Assembly: GCA_016721005.1 (NCBI GenBank)
Contig: JADKJM010000013.1
Coordinates: 112,988 to 176,987, forward strand
Origin: Flavobacteriales bacterium
GTDB lineage: Bacteria; Bacteroidota; Bacteroidia; Flavobacteriales_F; PHOS-HE28
Direction of reading: 5' to 3'
Length of the DNA: 64,000 nt
Part shown: in pieces, positions 17,669-27,538 of the stretch
How the letters are laid out: each line of letters starts with the position of its first letter
How positions within the stretch are numbered: position 1 is the stretch's first letter
Program-made: the position numbers and the translations under genes
The notes under the pieces: model-generated
Seen by the model: the letters and a program-made list of their open reading frames with translations, nothing else
The model's database searches: none
Told to the model about the DNA's origin: nothing

Positions 17669-20600
17669 ATGACCATCACCGAGATCGCCATCAAACGCCC
17701 ATCGTTGATCATCGTGATCTTCGGCGTGCTGTTCCTGGGAGGCATCGTGGCCTATCGCGGATTAGGCGTGGAGCTGATGCCCGACTTCAACCAGCCGGTG
17801 ATCACCGTGCGCACCATGTATCCCGGCGCGGCGCCGGAGGAAGTGGCCAACAGCGTGACGCGTCCGGTGGAGGATGCGCTCAGTTCGCTGGAGCACGTGG
17901 ACTACATCGCCAGCCGTTCGTTGGCCAATGCGTCCATCATCATCGTCAACTTCAAGTACGGCGCGAACTGGACCTGGCCATGCAGGATGCGCAGCGGCAG
18001 ATCGACAACATCCGCAAGGACCTGCCCGAAGGTTTGCAGCCGCCGGTGATGTCCAAGGTCTCGCCGAACGACCTGCCGATCATCAGCGTGAGCGCCTTGA
18101 GCGATCTGCCCGCGCCGGAGTTCTACCAGCGCATGCAGGACGAGCTGTTGCCGAGGTTCCAGCAACTGAAGGGCGTGGCGGAGATCACCTTGCTGGGCGG
18201 TGAACAGCGCGAGATCCAAGTGAAAGTGGACCAGGCCAAATTGCTGCACCATCGTGTTCCACTTCCGCAGGTGACCGAGGCCATTCTGCGGGCAGGCCGC
18301 GAGATCCCCGCTGGTGATGTGCGCACCGAACGCGATCGTACCACCGTGAAATTGGCAGGCAAGATCACCACCTTGCCCGAGTTGGCGAACGTGGTGGTGG
18401 CCCAGCCCGCGCCCGGTTCAGTGGTGCGCGTGAAGGATGTCGCTACCGTCGTCGATGGTATTGCGGACATCAGTTCCGTGAGCCGGTACAACGGCGAAAG
18501 CGGCATCGGGCTATTGATCAAGAAACAAGGCGATGCCAATGCGGTGGACGTGAGCCGCGCCTTGCGTGCAGAGTTCGCCCGGATCGAAAAAGAAGATCAG
18601 GTGAACAACACGCGCTTCATCCTCGCGGATGATAGCACCGACATCACCATCGAGGCGGTGAACGGCGTGCTCGTGGACCTCGGGTTGGCCGTGCTGCTCG
18701 TGTCGTTCATCATGCTGCTCTTCCTGCACAGCCTGCGGAATTCGTTGATCATCCTCGTCGCGATCCCAGCGTCATTGGTGAGTGCGTTCGTCGCCATGGG
18801 CCTCTTCGGCTACACGCTCAACCTGATGACGCTGTTGGCCATGTCCCTGATCATCGGCATCCTTGTGGACGACTCGATCGTCGTGCTGGAGAACATCCAA
18901 CGGTACCTGGACAAAGGGCACGACAAGGTCACCGCTGCGATCGAAGGCCGTGCGGAGATCGGCTTCAGCGCATTGTCCATCACCCTCGTTGACGTGGTGG
19001 TATTCCTGCCCATCGTGTTCGTGCAAGTGTTCGTGGCCGATCTGCTGAAGCAATTCAGCGTGGTGGTGGTGGTGAGCACCTTGATGTCGCTCTTCGTCAG
19101 CTTCACGCTCACACCGTGGCTCGCATCGCGCTTGGGCAAGAAAGAAGAATTGAAACCCACGAACTTCTACACGCGCAGCCTGATCCGTTTCGAGCATTGG
19201 CTGGATGGGCTCACCGCTTGGTACACCGGCGCGCTGCGTTGGGTGCTCAGCCACAAGCTCGCGTTCATCGGCATCCTGCTCGCACTCTTCGCGGGCACGG
19301 GGATCATGATGAAACAAGGCATCATGGGCAAGGAACTGATCGCCACCGGCGACCAAGGCAAGTTCCGCCTCGCGCTGGAATTCGACAAGAACACGGCGTT
19401 GAAAGAGAACAACCTGCGCTCCCTCGAAGTGGAACGTTTCCTACTCGCACAGCCCGAAGTGAACAGTGTGTTCAGCAACGTGGGCGGCCCCAGCACCGGC
19501 ATCGGCAGCATGGGCGTGGGCGCAGAGAACAAGACCGAGCTCACCATTGCGCTGCTGCCCAAGAAGGAACGCAACGGCATCAGCACCGATGCCTACATGA
19601 AGCATGTGCGCCAAGCCTTGCAGGACAGTTTTCCGGCGATCGACTTCACCATGGCCGCCATTGGGTTGATCCCGCGCACAGCACCTGTGGAGATCACCTT
19701 GAGCGGTGCCGATCACGATCTCGTCATGCACACCGCGCAGTTGTTGAAGGACACGCTGATGGGCGTGCCCGGCGCCAACAACGTGCGCCTGAGCATCGAA
19801 GCGGGAAGCCCCGAACTGCAGGTTGAACTGGACCGCGACCGCATGGCCATGTACGGCTTGAACACCGCCGCTGTCGGAGCCACCTTGCGCAACGCACTGG
19901 CCGGTAACGACGATGGCATCCTCTACGATGGCGGCACGGAATATCCTATCCGCATCCGGCTGGACGACATTGATCGCCGGAGCGCGGAGGATGTGGCGCG
20001 CACGCGCTTCGTAACGCCCGCCGGACTGGCCGTGCAACTCGATCAATTCGCTACCGTGGTGCGGCGCGAACCGCCCGCCATGGTGGAGCGCATGGACCGC
20101 ATGAACGCCGTTACCCTCACCGCCGATGCGCTGGGCAGAGGCAGTGGCACCGTGGCCGATGAAGTGGTGGCCTACGTGAAGGTGAACCCTTTGCCGGCCG
20201 GCGTCCACATGGCCTGGGGCAGCGATATCAAGCGGCAGAACGACAGCTTCGGCTCGTTGGGCGGCGCGTTGCTCGCGTCACTGATCCTCGTGTACCTGAT
20301 CATGGTGGCGCTCTACGACAGTTTCGTGTATCCCTTCGTGGTGCTGTTCAGCATCGTGGTGGCCATCATCGGCGCGTTCCTCGCGCTCAACCTCACCATG
20401 TCCACGCTGAGCTTGTTCACGTTGCTGGGCATGATCATGTTGCTGGGCCTGGTGAGCAAGAACGCCATCTTGATCGTGGACCGCACGAACCAACTGAAAG
20501 AGCACGGCCTGCACTACCGCGATGCCCTGATCGAAGCGGGCACCACGCGTTTACGGCCGATCATGATGACCACCGTGGCCATGGTCTTCGGCATGCTGCC

Positions 20601-20766
20601 CATCGCACTGGCCACCGGCACCGCCAGCGAATGGAAGAACGGTCTGGCTTGGGCGCTGATCGGCGGCCTAACCAGCAGCATGTTCCTCACGGTGTTCCTG
20701 GTGCCTGTCGTGTACTATGCAGTGGATACGGTGAAGGAGCGATTCAACAGAAAGATCGCGAATTGA
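17669..20766 (+). CDS. HAE1-type RND multidrug/amphiphile efflux permease (one frameshift)
   Basis: About 1030 residues once a single missing base near 17970 is restored: the first frame ends FKYGAN and the next continues with MQDAQRQIDNIRKDLPEGLQ. TM4 carries the proton-relay pair in GILVDDSIVVLENIQRYL and TM10 has LLGLVSKNAILIVDRTN, both hallmarks of the HAE1/AcrB group rather than metal-type pumps. The size equals intact family members and nothing else is damaged, so a sequencing error is the simplest explanation. It completes the TetR-headed tripartite pump; the substrate is unknown. Confidence 0.9.
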
Positions 20767-20767
20767 C

Positions 20768-21211
20768 ATGCGAGCATTGATCACTGGTTCGTTGGCCATG
20801 CTGCTCTTGCTCCGTTCATCCATGGCCCCTGATGACGCATCCTATTCCTTGACCGTAGAGGTGAAAGGGCTGCGCAATTCCACCGGAGAAGTCCAGTTCA
20901 CCTTATACAACAAGGACGGTTCGATACCCGATGAGCACTTCGCGAAGTATTACAAACTGTTGAAGGCAGGGATCATCAACGGATCTTCCACGGTCCGGTT
21001 TGAGAACATCCCTCAGGGCAGGTATGCCGTGAACATCCTGCATGACGAGAACAAGAATGGCAAGATCGATAAGGGCTTCATGCTCCCCGTAGAAGGGATC
21101 GGTTTCTCGAACTATGCATCGATCGGACTGAGGAACAGGCCGAATTTCTCCAAAGCCGGCTTTGATCTGAACAGCGATCGGACGATCGAGATGAAGGTGA
21201 TCTATATGTAG
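20768..21211 (+). CDS. DUF2141 secreted protein
   Basis: 147 residues with a hydrophobic N-terminus that looks like a signal peptide. The body has the DUF2141 pattern LTVEVKGLRNSTGEVQFTLY, then VRFENIPQGRYAVNILHDEN and KNGKIDKGFMLPVEGIGFSN. It is a beta-sandwich-like periplasmic or surface protein common in Bacteroidota. It starts one base after the RND permease stop and is the last gene of that operon. Function is unknown. Confidence 0.85.
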   Translation: MRALITGSLAMLLLLRSSMAPDDASYSLTVEVKGLRNSTGEVQFTLYNKDGSIPDEHFAKYYKLLKAGIINGSSTVRFENIPQGRYAVNILHDENKNGKIDKGFMLPVEGIGFSNYASIGLRNRPNFSKAGFDLNSDRTIEMKVIYM

Positions 21212-21272
21212 GTGGATCCTCCGGTAGCAAGTGTGAACGAACGTTCATCGTTCAGGTTGAACAGAGAAGAAG

Positions 21273-21286
21273 GTACTTCGAAGTAC
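21273..21286. promoter_or_regulatory. Perfect palindrome GTACTTCGAAGTAC
   Basis: A 14-base perfect palindrome about 62 bases after the DUF2141 stop and 400 bases before nadA. It could be an operator or part of a terminator stem for the upstream operon; there is no T-run. Confidence 0.3.
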
Positions 21287-21471
21287 GTGTTGAGAACCTG
21301 ACATGGTCTGTAGGCACGGAACCGAAGCGGAGCGGTGGTTGATGACCGGGTACCTCCTACGTTAGTGTGCGAACCTTGCCCGAGCGTGATCGGCAAATGG
21401 GCCAGGGCACCCGGAAGATCCTTGAACGGCACGTGTGGCTTTGCCACCAGTACACGGGGCTGCCTTATGAG

Positions 21472-21487
21472 TATGATACATATCATA
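21472..21487. promoter_or_regulatory. FNR-like palindrome TATGAT-N4-ATCATA
   Basis: Perfect six-base arms with spacer ACAT. The same arms and spacing occur at 46395-46410, and a near match at 37105-37120. The TGAT-N4-ATCA core equals the FNR-family consensus core. It lies about 200 bases upstream of nadA. Confidence 0.5.
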
Positions 21488-21684
21488 TCTCTTGGCCAGC
21501 GGTGAGGTACCTTTGCAGGTCTTCGATCCATGTCGATCCTACAGCACAGATCATCGGGTCCGTCAGGTCATGGCGGTTGCCTATGCCCGCATGGGGCCTG
21601 TTTGGCATTGGGCCTGTCGGTACCTGCATATGTCGGGATCGGATGCGGACGCCTCCCGTATGGTCCGATCTATAACGCTTCTTC

Positions 21685-22659
21685 ATGAACGCGTTGATTC
21701 AAGGTGGGGTCCCAGGTGTTTCGCAAGAGCCTTCGTTCAACCTGCTGGATGACATCGAGCGCTTGAAGCGAGAGAAGAACGCCATCATCCTCGCGCATTA
21801 TTACCAGACACCGGACATCCAAGCCTTGGCGGACTTCGTGGGCGATAGTCTGGCCTTGGCGCAAGCCGCCGATCGCAGCACTGCCGATGTGATCCTCTTC
21901 GCAGGGGTGCATTTCATGGCGGAGACCGCCAAGATCCTCAACCCGAAGCGCACGGTGCTCCTCCCCGACCTGGAAGCCGGTTGCTCCCTTGCTGATTCAG
22001 CGCCGCCCGAGAAGTTCAAGGCCTTCATCGAGGCCCACCCCGATCATGTGGTGGTGAGCTACATCAACTGCAGCGCGGAGGTGAAGGCGATGAGCGACAT
22101 CATCTGCACCAGCAGCAATGCGGTACGCGTGGTGAACAGCATTCCTGCGGACCGCAAGATCATCTTCGCGCCGGACAAGCATCTAGGCGCATACGTGCAA
22201 CGCGTTACCGGGCGTGACCTGCTACTGTGGGACGGCGTGTGCGAAGTGCATGTGGAGATCAGCATCGACAAGTTGAAGATCCTGCTGGGCAAGCATCCCG
22301 ATGCGAAGCTCATCGCGCATCCCGAATGCCCGCCGGAGATCCTGGCCGAAGCGGACCATGTGGGATCCACCTCTTCACTGCTGGAGTTCGTGCAACGCGA
22401 TCCCGCACGCACCTTCATCGTCGCCACCGAGGCGGGGATCCTGCACAAGATGCGCGAAGCAGTGCCGCACAAGGAATTGATCCCCGCGCCGGCCCATGCG
22501 AACAACACCTGCGCGTGCAGCGAGTGCCCGTACATGAAAATGAACACGGTCGAAAAGGTCTATTCCGCACTGCTGCACGGATCACCGGAGATCGTGCTGG
22601 ACGAACAAGTCCGTGAACGGGCCGAGATCGCGCTGCGGCGCATGATGCAACTGGGATGA
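21685..22659 (+). CDS. nadA: Quinolinate synthase A
   Basis: 324 residues. It condenses iminoaspartate with dihydroxyacetone phosphate to quinolinate in NAD biosynthesis, using a [4Fe-4S] cluster. Typical segments are IILAHYYQTPDIQALADFVG, VSYINCSAEVKAMSDIICTS with FAPDKHLGAYV, AHPECPPEI and the C-terminal CACSECPYMKMNTVEK. Cluster cysteines of the NadA type are present in these segments. The gene overlaps nadB by four bases, so the two enzymes that use the unstable iminoaspartate are co-expressed. Confidence 0.96.
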   Translation: MNALIQGGVPGVSQEPSFNLLDDIERLKREKNAIILAHYYQTPDIQALADFVGDSLALAQAADRSTADVILFAGVHFMAETAKILNPKRTVLLPDLEAGCSLADSAPPEKFKAFIEAHPDHVVVSYINCSAEVKAMSDIICTSSNAVRVVNSIPADRKIIFAPDKHLGAYVQRVTGRDLLLWDGVCEVHVEISIDKLKILLGKHPDAKLIAHPECPPEILAEADHVGSTSSLLEFVQRDPARTFIVATEAGILHKMREAVPHKELIPAPAHANNTCACSECPYMKMNTVEKVYSALLHGSPEIVLDEQVRERAEIALRRMMQLG

Positions 22660-24272
22660 AGCGGCCGCTGAAAGTGATCGTGGTAGGCAGCGGCGTGGCG
22701 GGCATGGCCTTCGCGCATCGCTTGTCCACGTTGATGAAGAAAGGCGATGTGGAGATCCACATGCTCTCCAAGGCGCCCCCGGAGACGAGCAATTCGCACG
22801 CCGCGCAAGGCGGTGTCGCCGCAGTGATCGATCCGGCCGATTCGTGGGAACAGCATCGGGACGACACCCTCGCCGTGGGCGCGGGCCGGTGCGATCCGGA
22901 AGTGGTGGAACGCGTGGTCCGCGAAGGACCTGCATGCATCCGGGAGCTCTTGGCGATCGGTGCGCGTTTCGATACCGATGCACAAGGGCACCTGGATGCC
23001 GCGCACGAAGGCGGGCACAGGACCCCACGGGTGGTCCACCACAGCGATCATACAGGCGCTGAATTGGTCCGGGTATTACAGGGACAAGTGAAGGGCACGG
23101 CCCACATTACGGTCACCGAGACCCTGTTCGCGCTGGACCTGCTGGTGACGGATGGACCCGATGGTCGCCGTTGCAACGGTGTGCGTACGATCGACATACG
23201 CACCGGCGCTATCCGCGAGCACTTCAGTGATGCGGTGGTATTGGCCACGGGCGGTGCAGGCCAGGTCTATCGGCACACCACCAATCCGATCGGCGCCACG
23301 GGCAGCGGCGTGGCCATGGCCGTGCGAGCGGGAGTGCCGTTGCGCGATATGGCCTTCGTGCAATTCCATCCCACCGCCTTGTACGATCCGCAGCGGAAGG
23401 GAGCATTCCTCATCAGCGAAGCAGTACGCGGTGCGGGCGCCGTGCTGTTGCGTCCCGATGGCACGCGCCTGATGGAAGGATTGCACCCGATGGCCGATCT
23501 GGCCCCGCGCAATGTGGTGGCCCGTGCCATCCACACCGTGATGCGCGAGCAGCGCGTGCCCCATGTCCGGCTGGATGCAACACGCATCGGTGCGGTGCGC
23601 TTCGCCCGCGAGTTCCCGATGATCATGAAGCATTGCATGGGGACCGGTCTCGACCCCACCAAGGAACCCATCCCCGTGATGCCTGCCGCCCATTACCTCT
23701 GCGGTGGGATCCGCACCGATGCGCAAGGCCGTACCCTGCTCAACGGACTCTACGCCTTGGGTGAATGCGCCGGTAGCGGGTTGCATGGTGCCGACCGCCT
23801 CGCGAGCAATTCCTTGTTGGAAGCCTTGGTGATCCCGCGGTACGCGGCTTCATCGGTGATGACCTCAGAACGGAACGCCCCTATTCCCGAAGACGTGGAA
23901 GTGGGGCGCTCCTCCTTTGCCGACGAGGACCCTGCGGTGATCGCCGCACTCGGGGAATTACGTGACCTGATGATGGACCGCGTCGGTATCGTCCGCGATG
24001 ATGCCGGGTTGCAGGTCGCGTCCAGCAGCATAGCGCGGATCCAGCAGTTCGTAGTGGACCAATGGGCTGGAGGCGGGCATTCCATGGATCTGTATGAACT
24101 GCGAGACCTGGTGCTGGTGGCCCAAGCCATCTGTGAGCAAGCCATCGCCGAGCCGTTCAGCGCCGGTGCGCATTGGAACCGGGATCGACAGACCAGGGCT
24201 TCCACGGGGAACGGAGGGCCGGACACATCCGGATCGTCCAGATCCATAATGCACCATGAAGCTTTGAAATAG
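22656..24272 (+). CDS. nadB: L-aspartate oxidase
   Basis: 538 residues. FAD-dependent oxidation of aspartate to iminoaspartate, the substrate of NadA. The N-terminal dinucleotide fold (KVIVVGSGVAGMAFAHRLS), the SNSHAAQGGVAAV segment, the active-site region GGHRTPRVVHHSDHTGAELV and QFHPTALYDPQ, and the C-terminal helical domain are all present. It can use fumarate as electron acceptor in other organisms, which suits an anaerobe. The start overlaps nadA. Confidence 0.95.
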   Translation: MKRPLKVIVVGSGVAGMAFAHRLSTLMKKGDVEIHMLSKAPPETSNSHAAQGGVAAVIDPADSWEQHRDDTLAVGAGRCDPEVVERVVREGPACIRELLAIGARFDTDAQGHLDAAHEGGHRTPRVVHHSDHTGAELVRVLQGQVKGTAHITVTETLFALDLLVTDGPDGRRCNGVRTIDIRTGAIREHFSDAVVLATGGAGQVYRHTTNPIGATGSGVAMAVRAGVPLRDMAFVQFHPTALYDPQRKGAFLISEAVRGAGAVLLRPDGTRLMEGLHPMADLAPRNVVARAIHTVMREQRVPHVRLDATRIGAVRFAREFPMIMKHCMGTGLDPTKEPIPVMPAAHYLCGGIRTDAQGRTLLNGLYALGECAGSGLHGADRLASNSLLEALVIPRYAASSVMTSERNAPIPEDVEVGRSSFADEDPAVIAALGELRDLMMDRVGIVRDDAGLQVASSSIARIQQFVVDQWAGGGHSMDLYELRDLVLVAQAICEQAIAEPFSAGAHWNRDRQTRASTGNGGPDTSGSSRSIMHHEALK

Positions 24273-24286
24273 CGGCTAGAGGCATC

Positions 24287-25366
24287 ATGAACAGGGATAC
24301 GCATAAGGCCAACGCGCCACCCTCCTCCGTTCGATCCCGAGCGATGGGGATGATCAGGAGCTTGTCACCGGCCTATTTCGCGATGGTGATGGCGACCGGG
24401 ATCGTCTCGGTCGCTTCCCATCTGTTGGGGATGCCCCTGATAGCCAGGGCCCTGTTCGGGTTGAACATCGTAGCCTATACGGTCTTATTTGTAGCTACCG
24501 TATTGCGTTTCGTCAGGTACCGGAAGGAATTCCTGCACGACCTCTTCAGCCATACGAGCGGCGTAGGCTTCTTCACGTTGGTCACCGCCACATGCGTGCT
24601 GGGTTCCCAGTCCGTATTGCTGAGCGGGAATTATGGGATGGCGTTGATCCTGTGGGTGGCCGGGATCGTCCTTTGGTTGATCGTGACCTACACCATTTTC
24701 ATCACCTTCACCATCAAGGAGGACAAGCCGCCGCTGGAGGTCGGGATCAATGGGGCGTGGCTTCTCGCAGTGGTGTCCACGCAGGCCTTGGCCGTCCTGA
24801 GCGCGCAGCTGTCCATGCACTTCGAGACGCACAAGCTGATCATCAATTTCTTCGCATTCTCCATGTGGTTATGGGGTGGCATGCAGTACATCTGGATGAT
24901 CTCGCTGATCTTCTACCGCTACACCTTCTTCAAATTCTCCCCGAGCGACCTTTCACCGCCTTATTGGATCAACATGGGTGCCATGGCGATCTCCACGCTG
25001 GCCGGATCGCTGCTGATCCTCAACGTGCCCCACGCCCCCTTCCTGCTCTCAACGTTGGCCTTCCTCAAGGGCTTCTCGATCTTCTACTGGGCCACCGGCA
25101 CATGGTGGATCCCGATGCTGATCATCCTGGCCTATTGGAGGCATATCTATAAGAAATTCCCCCTCACTTATGACCCGCTTTATTGGGGTGCGGTCTTCCC
25201 CTTGGGCATGTACACGGCATGCACGTTCATGGTGGCGAAAGCGATGAACCTTGAGTTCCTGATGCCGATACCGACGTATTTCATCTATGTGGCCCAGCTG
25301 GCCTGGTTAGCTGCCTTCATCGGGCTGGTCCGCAAGCTGGTGAAGGACCTTTTTCATGGCCAGTGA
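24287..25366 (+). CDS. TDT/SLAC1-family transporter (TehA/Mae1-like)
   Basis: 359 residues, about ten membrane helices. The N-terminal pattern LSPAYFAMVMATGIVSVASH is the signature of the tellurite-resistance/dicarboxylate transporter family. Such proteins move C4-dicarboxylates, sulfite or small anions across the inner membrane. It follows nadB by 14 bases and may be co-transcribed; a dicarboxylate export role alongside aspartate/fumarate metabolism would fit but is only inferred. Confidence 0.85.
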   Translation: MNRDTHKANAPPSSVRSRAMGMIRSLSPAYFAMVMATGIVSVASHLLGMPLIARALFGLNIVAYTVLFVATVLRFVRYRKEFLHDLFSHTSGVGFFTLVTATCVLGSQSVLLSGNYGMALILWVAGIVLWLIVTYTIFITFTIKEDKPPLEVGINGAWLLAVVSTQALAVLSAQLSMHFETHKLIINFFAFSMWLWGGMQYIWMISLIFYRYTFFKFSPSDLSPPYWINMGAMAISTLAGSLLILNVPHAPFLLSTLAFLKGFSIFYWATGTWWIPMLIILAYWRHIYKKFPLTYDPLYWGAVFPLGMYTACTFMVAKAMNLEFLMPIPTYFIYVAQLAWLAAFIGLVRKLVKDLFHGQ

Positions 25367-25628
25367 GGAACGGCGTTACGCGCAATGGAATATCCACCAG
25401 TCGCACATTCCCGACACTCGCTTATTAGGCCGAAAGGTGCAAGAATGTCGATCGCCCGGCATCCAAGTTTCCATGATGAAGGTCAGCGGTCCATTTGCCT
25501 CGGACCACGACCTTTGACAGCCCGAAGCACCCGGGCTGCACCCATTCCCCGTAACCGCCTCTCCAATATGACCACTTCTCTCATGATCCATCCTGATACT
25601 GGTGCGTAGCGATAACCTATCCAAGACC

Positions 25629-27455
25629 ATGAGCCGATCACCGATCCCATCCACCCCGCACACCTTCCACATCCCTGTGATGGGTCTGGGCTACACCATC
25701 GACACACCTGTGAAGGTGGCCCACTTCGGCATCAGTTCCGTGGTGTCCATCATCGAGGACGAGTTGGTGGAGCGCATGCGTGAGTTCCACTGCCGAATGG
25801 AAGGCGAACAATTCGTGCCCATCCCGAAGACGGAGCTGGACCATCGCGCACTGCGCATCACAGCCTATCTCGACCTGCTGCATCGGATCGTGCAACGCAA
25901 CGTCGAGCGTGTGAAGACCGCCCCGTTCGGACCCGGTTCCGACATCACCAAGTACTTCGAGATGCTGCCCGACGGCAACCTCGTGAAAGTGATGTACGAG
26001 GAGATGGTCGGTATGGAGGATGGCCCGAAGAAGCTCAACTACCAGGAAGAACTCCGGCGGACCATCCAGGCAGGCGCCATTGATGTGAACATCATGGCGA
26101 AGATCGATCGCCCGCGATTCACCAAGGAAGGTGAACCGCTTCCTGCCGAGTATGCGGATGCCATGGCGGCGTTCCGTGGCTTCGCCAACAGCACGCTCAC
26201 CGGAGCCGTGGTGCTCAGCGCGGGTTACAACCCCAGGCTCTACGCCTACATCGCGCAGTTCCCGGATCTCCTGCCCGATGCGCAAGGACGATTGAAGAAG
26301 AAGGTGATCCTGAAGGTGAGTGATCTGCGTTCCGCGAAAGTGCAAGGCAAGATCCTCGCGAAGAAAGGCGTATGGGTCTCGGAGTACCGGATCGAGAGTG
26401 GATTGAATTGCGGCGGTCATGCCTTCGCCACGGATGGCGTGTTGCTCGGACCGATCCTGGATGAATTCAGGAAAGAACGCGAGGCCATGGCGTTGGAGGT
26501 CGCAGAGTTGTGCAACAAGGCACTGACGGAAAGCGGTCACAGCGTATTCCCGGTTCCACCCGGCATTCGCATCACCGTGCAAGGCGGTATCGGAACGATA
26601 CAGGAGGACCGGTTCCTACGCACCTTCTACGAAATGGATGGCACCGGTTGGGGAAGCCCGTTCCTGCTCGTACCCGAGGCCACCAATGTGGATGACAAGA
26701 CCTTGCAACAGCTCACCGAAGCCAAGCCGGACGATTACTACATGAGTTGGGCATCGCCCTTGGGTATCCCCTTCCACAACTTCAGGCCGAGCACCTCCGA
26801 AGCGCAACGCAGGGCACGTATCGCGAAGAACAGGCCCGGCAGTCCCTGCTACAAGGAATTCCTTTCCACCGATGTGGAATTCACCGCTACACCCATCTGC
26901 ACCGCATCACGCCAATACCAGGACCTGAAGATCAAACAACTCAACGGCATGGGCCTAGGCGAGGCTGCTTATGCGCGCGCCTTGGAACGCATCACCGCGA
27001 AGGACTGTCTTTGTGAAGGGCTGGGTGCCAGCGCGCTCATCAAGGACGGTATGACCCCGGCCCACAAGCTGGAGGCCGTGGCCATCTGCCCCGGTCCGAA
27101 CCTGGCGTATTTCTCTCGCGTGGTATCGCTGAACACCATGGTGGATCACATCTACGGCCGCTTGTCACTGCTGAACGACAACCTGCGTTCGCACATGTTC
27201 GTGAATGAGCTGATCCTTTACGTGAAATACCTGCAACGCGAGATCGAACAGGTGCGCGAGGAGATCACCGAAAAACAACTCAAGTACTTCAACCAGTTCC
27301 GCACGAACCTGCTGAGCGGGATCGCTTATTACCACGAACTCATCCCATCGCTGCGTCGCCACGGAATTCCTGGACTGGATGCCTTCAAGGCCGACTTGGA
27401 GCGCCATGCCTTGGAGTTGCGCGATCTGCTGCTGCCCGAACTGCGGCCGGTATGA
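25629..27455 (+). CDS. Conserved protein of unknown function, 608 residues, possible FMN/TIM-barrel and cysteine-rich features
   Basis: The start is at ATG 25629 (MSRSPIPSTPHTFHIPVMGL); an upstream in-frame start at 25602 has no support. Conserved-looking stretches include GYTIDTPVKVAHFGISSVVS, ESGLNCGGHAFATDG, and RITVQGGIGTIQED, which resembles the glycine-rich phosphate loop of FMN-binding TIM barrels. Several Cys occur in the second half (SPCYKEF, ATPICTAS, AKDCLCEG, AICPGPN) and might bind a cluster. The C-terminal ~100 residues are helical. I recall similar proteins only as hypotheticals in Bacteroidota. It stands alone before the tyrosine phenol-lyase gene, with a 262-base leader without other features. 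Confidence 0.6.
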   Translation: MSRSPIPSTPHTFHIPVMGLGYTIDTPVKVAHFGISSVVSIIEDELVERMREFHCRMEGEQFVPIPKTELDHRALRITAYLDLLHRIVQRNVERVKTAPFGPGSDITKYFEMLPDGNLVKVMYEEMVGMEDGPKKLNYQEELRRTIQAGAIDVNIMAKIDRPRFTKEGEPLPAEYADAMAAFRGFANSTLTGAVVLSAGYNPRLYAYIAQFPDLLPDAQGRLKKKVILKVSDLRSAKVQGKILAKKGVWVSEYRIESGLNCGGHAFATDGVLLGPILDEFRKEREAMALEVAELCNKALTESGHSVFPVPPGIRITVQGGIGTIQEDRFLRTFYEMDGTGWGSPFLLVPEATNVDDKTLQQLTEAKPDDYYMSWASPLGIPFHNFRPSTSEAQRRARIAKNRPGSPCYKEFLSTDVEFTATPICTASRQYQDLKIKQLNGMGLGEAAYARALERITAKDCLCEGLGASALIKDGMTPAHKLEAVAICPGPNLAYFSRVVSLNTMVDHIYGRLSLLNDNLRSHMFVNELILYVKYLQREIEQVREEITEKQLKYFNQFRTNLLSGIAYYHELIPSLRRHGIPGLDAFKADLERHALELRDLLLPELRPV

Positions 27456-27504
27456 GCCGCGTTGATCCGGGGCTTACCATTTTCCAACGAACAACAACGA
27501 ACAA

Positions 27505-27520
27505 CCGTTCCGCCGAACGG
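27505..27520. promoter_or_regulatory. Short hairpin CCGTTC-N4-GAACGG before the phenol-lyase gene
   Basis: Six-base perfect stem with a four-base loop in the 83-base gap between two plus-strand genes, 18 bases before the tpl ATG. It may affect translation or be an operator; it has no T-run. Confidence 0.3.
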
Positions 27521-27538
27521 AACAGAACCTGATCTTCC

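Larger units (their letters stand above)
21212..21684. other. 473-bp intergenic region upstream of nadA
   Basis: No convincing gene: the short open frames lack family signatures and ribosome sites. It holds a perfect palindrome (21273-21286) and an FNR-like palindrome (21472-21487), listed separately, so it is probably a regulatory region for nadA-nadB. Confidence 0.5.
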
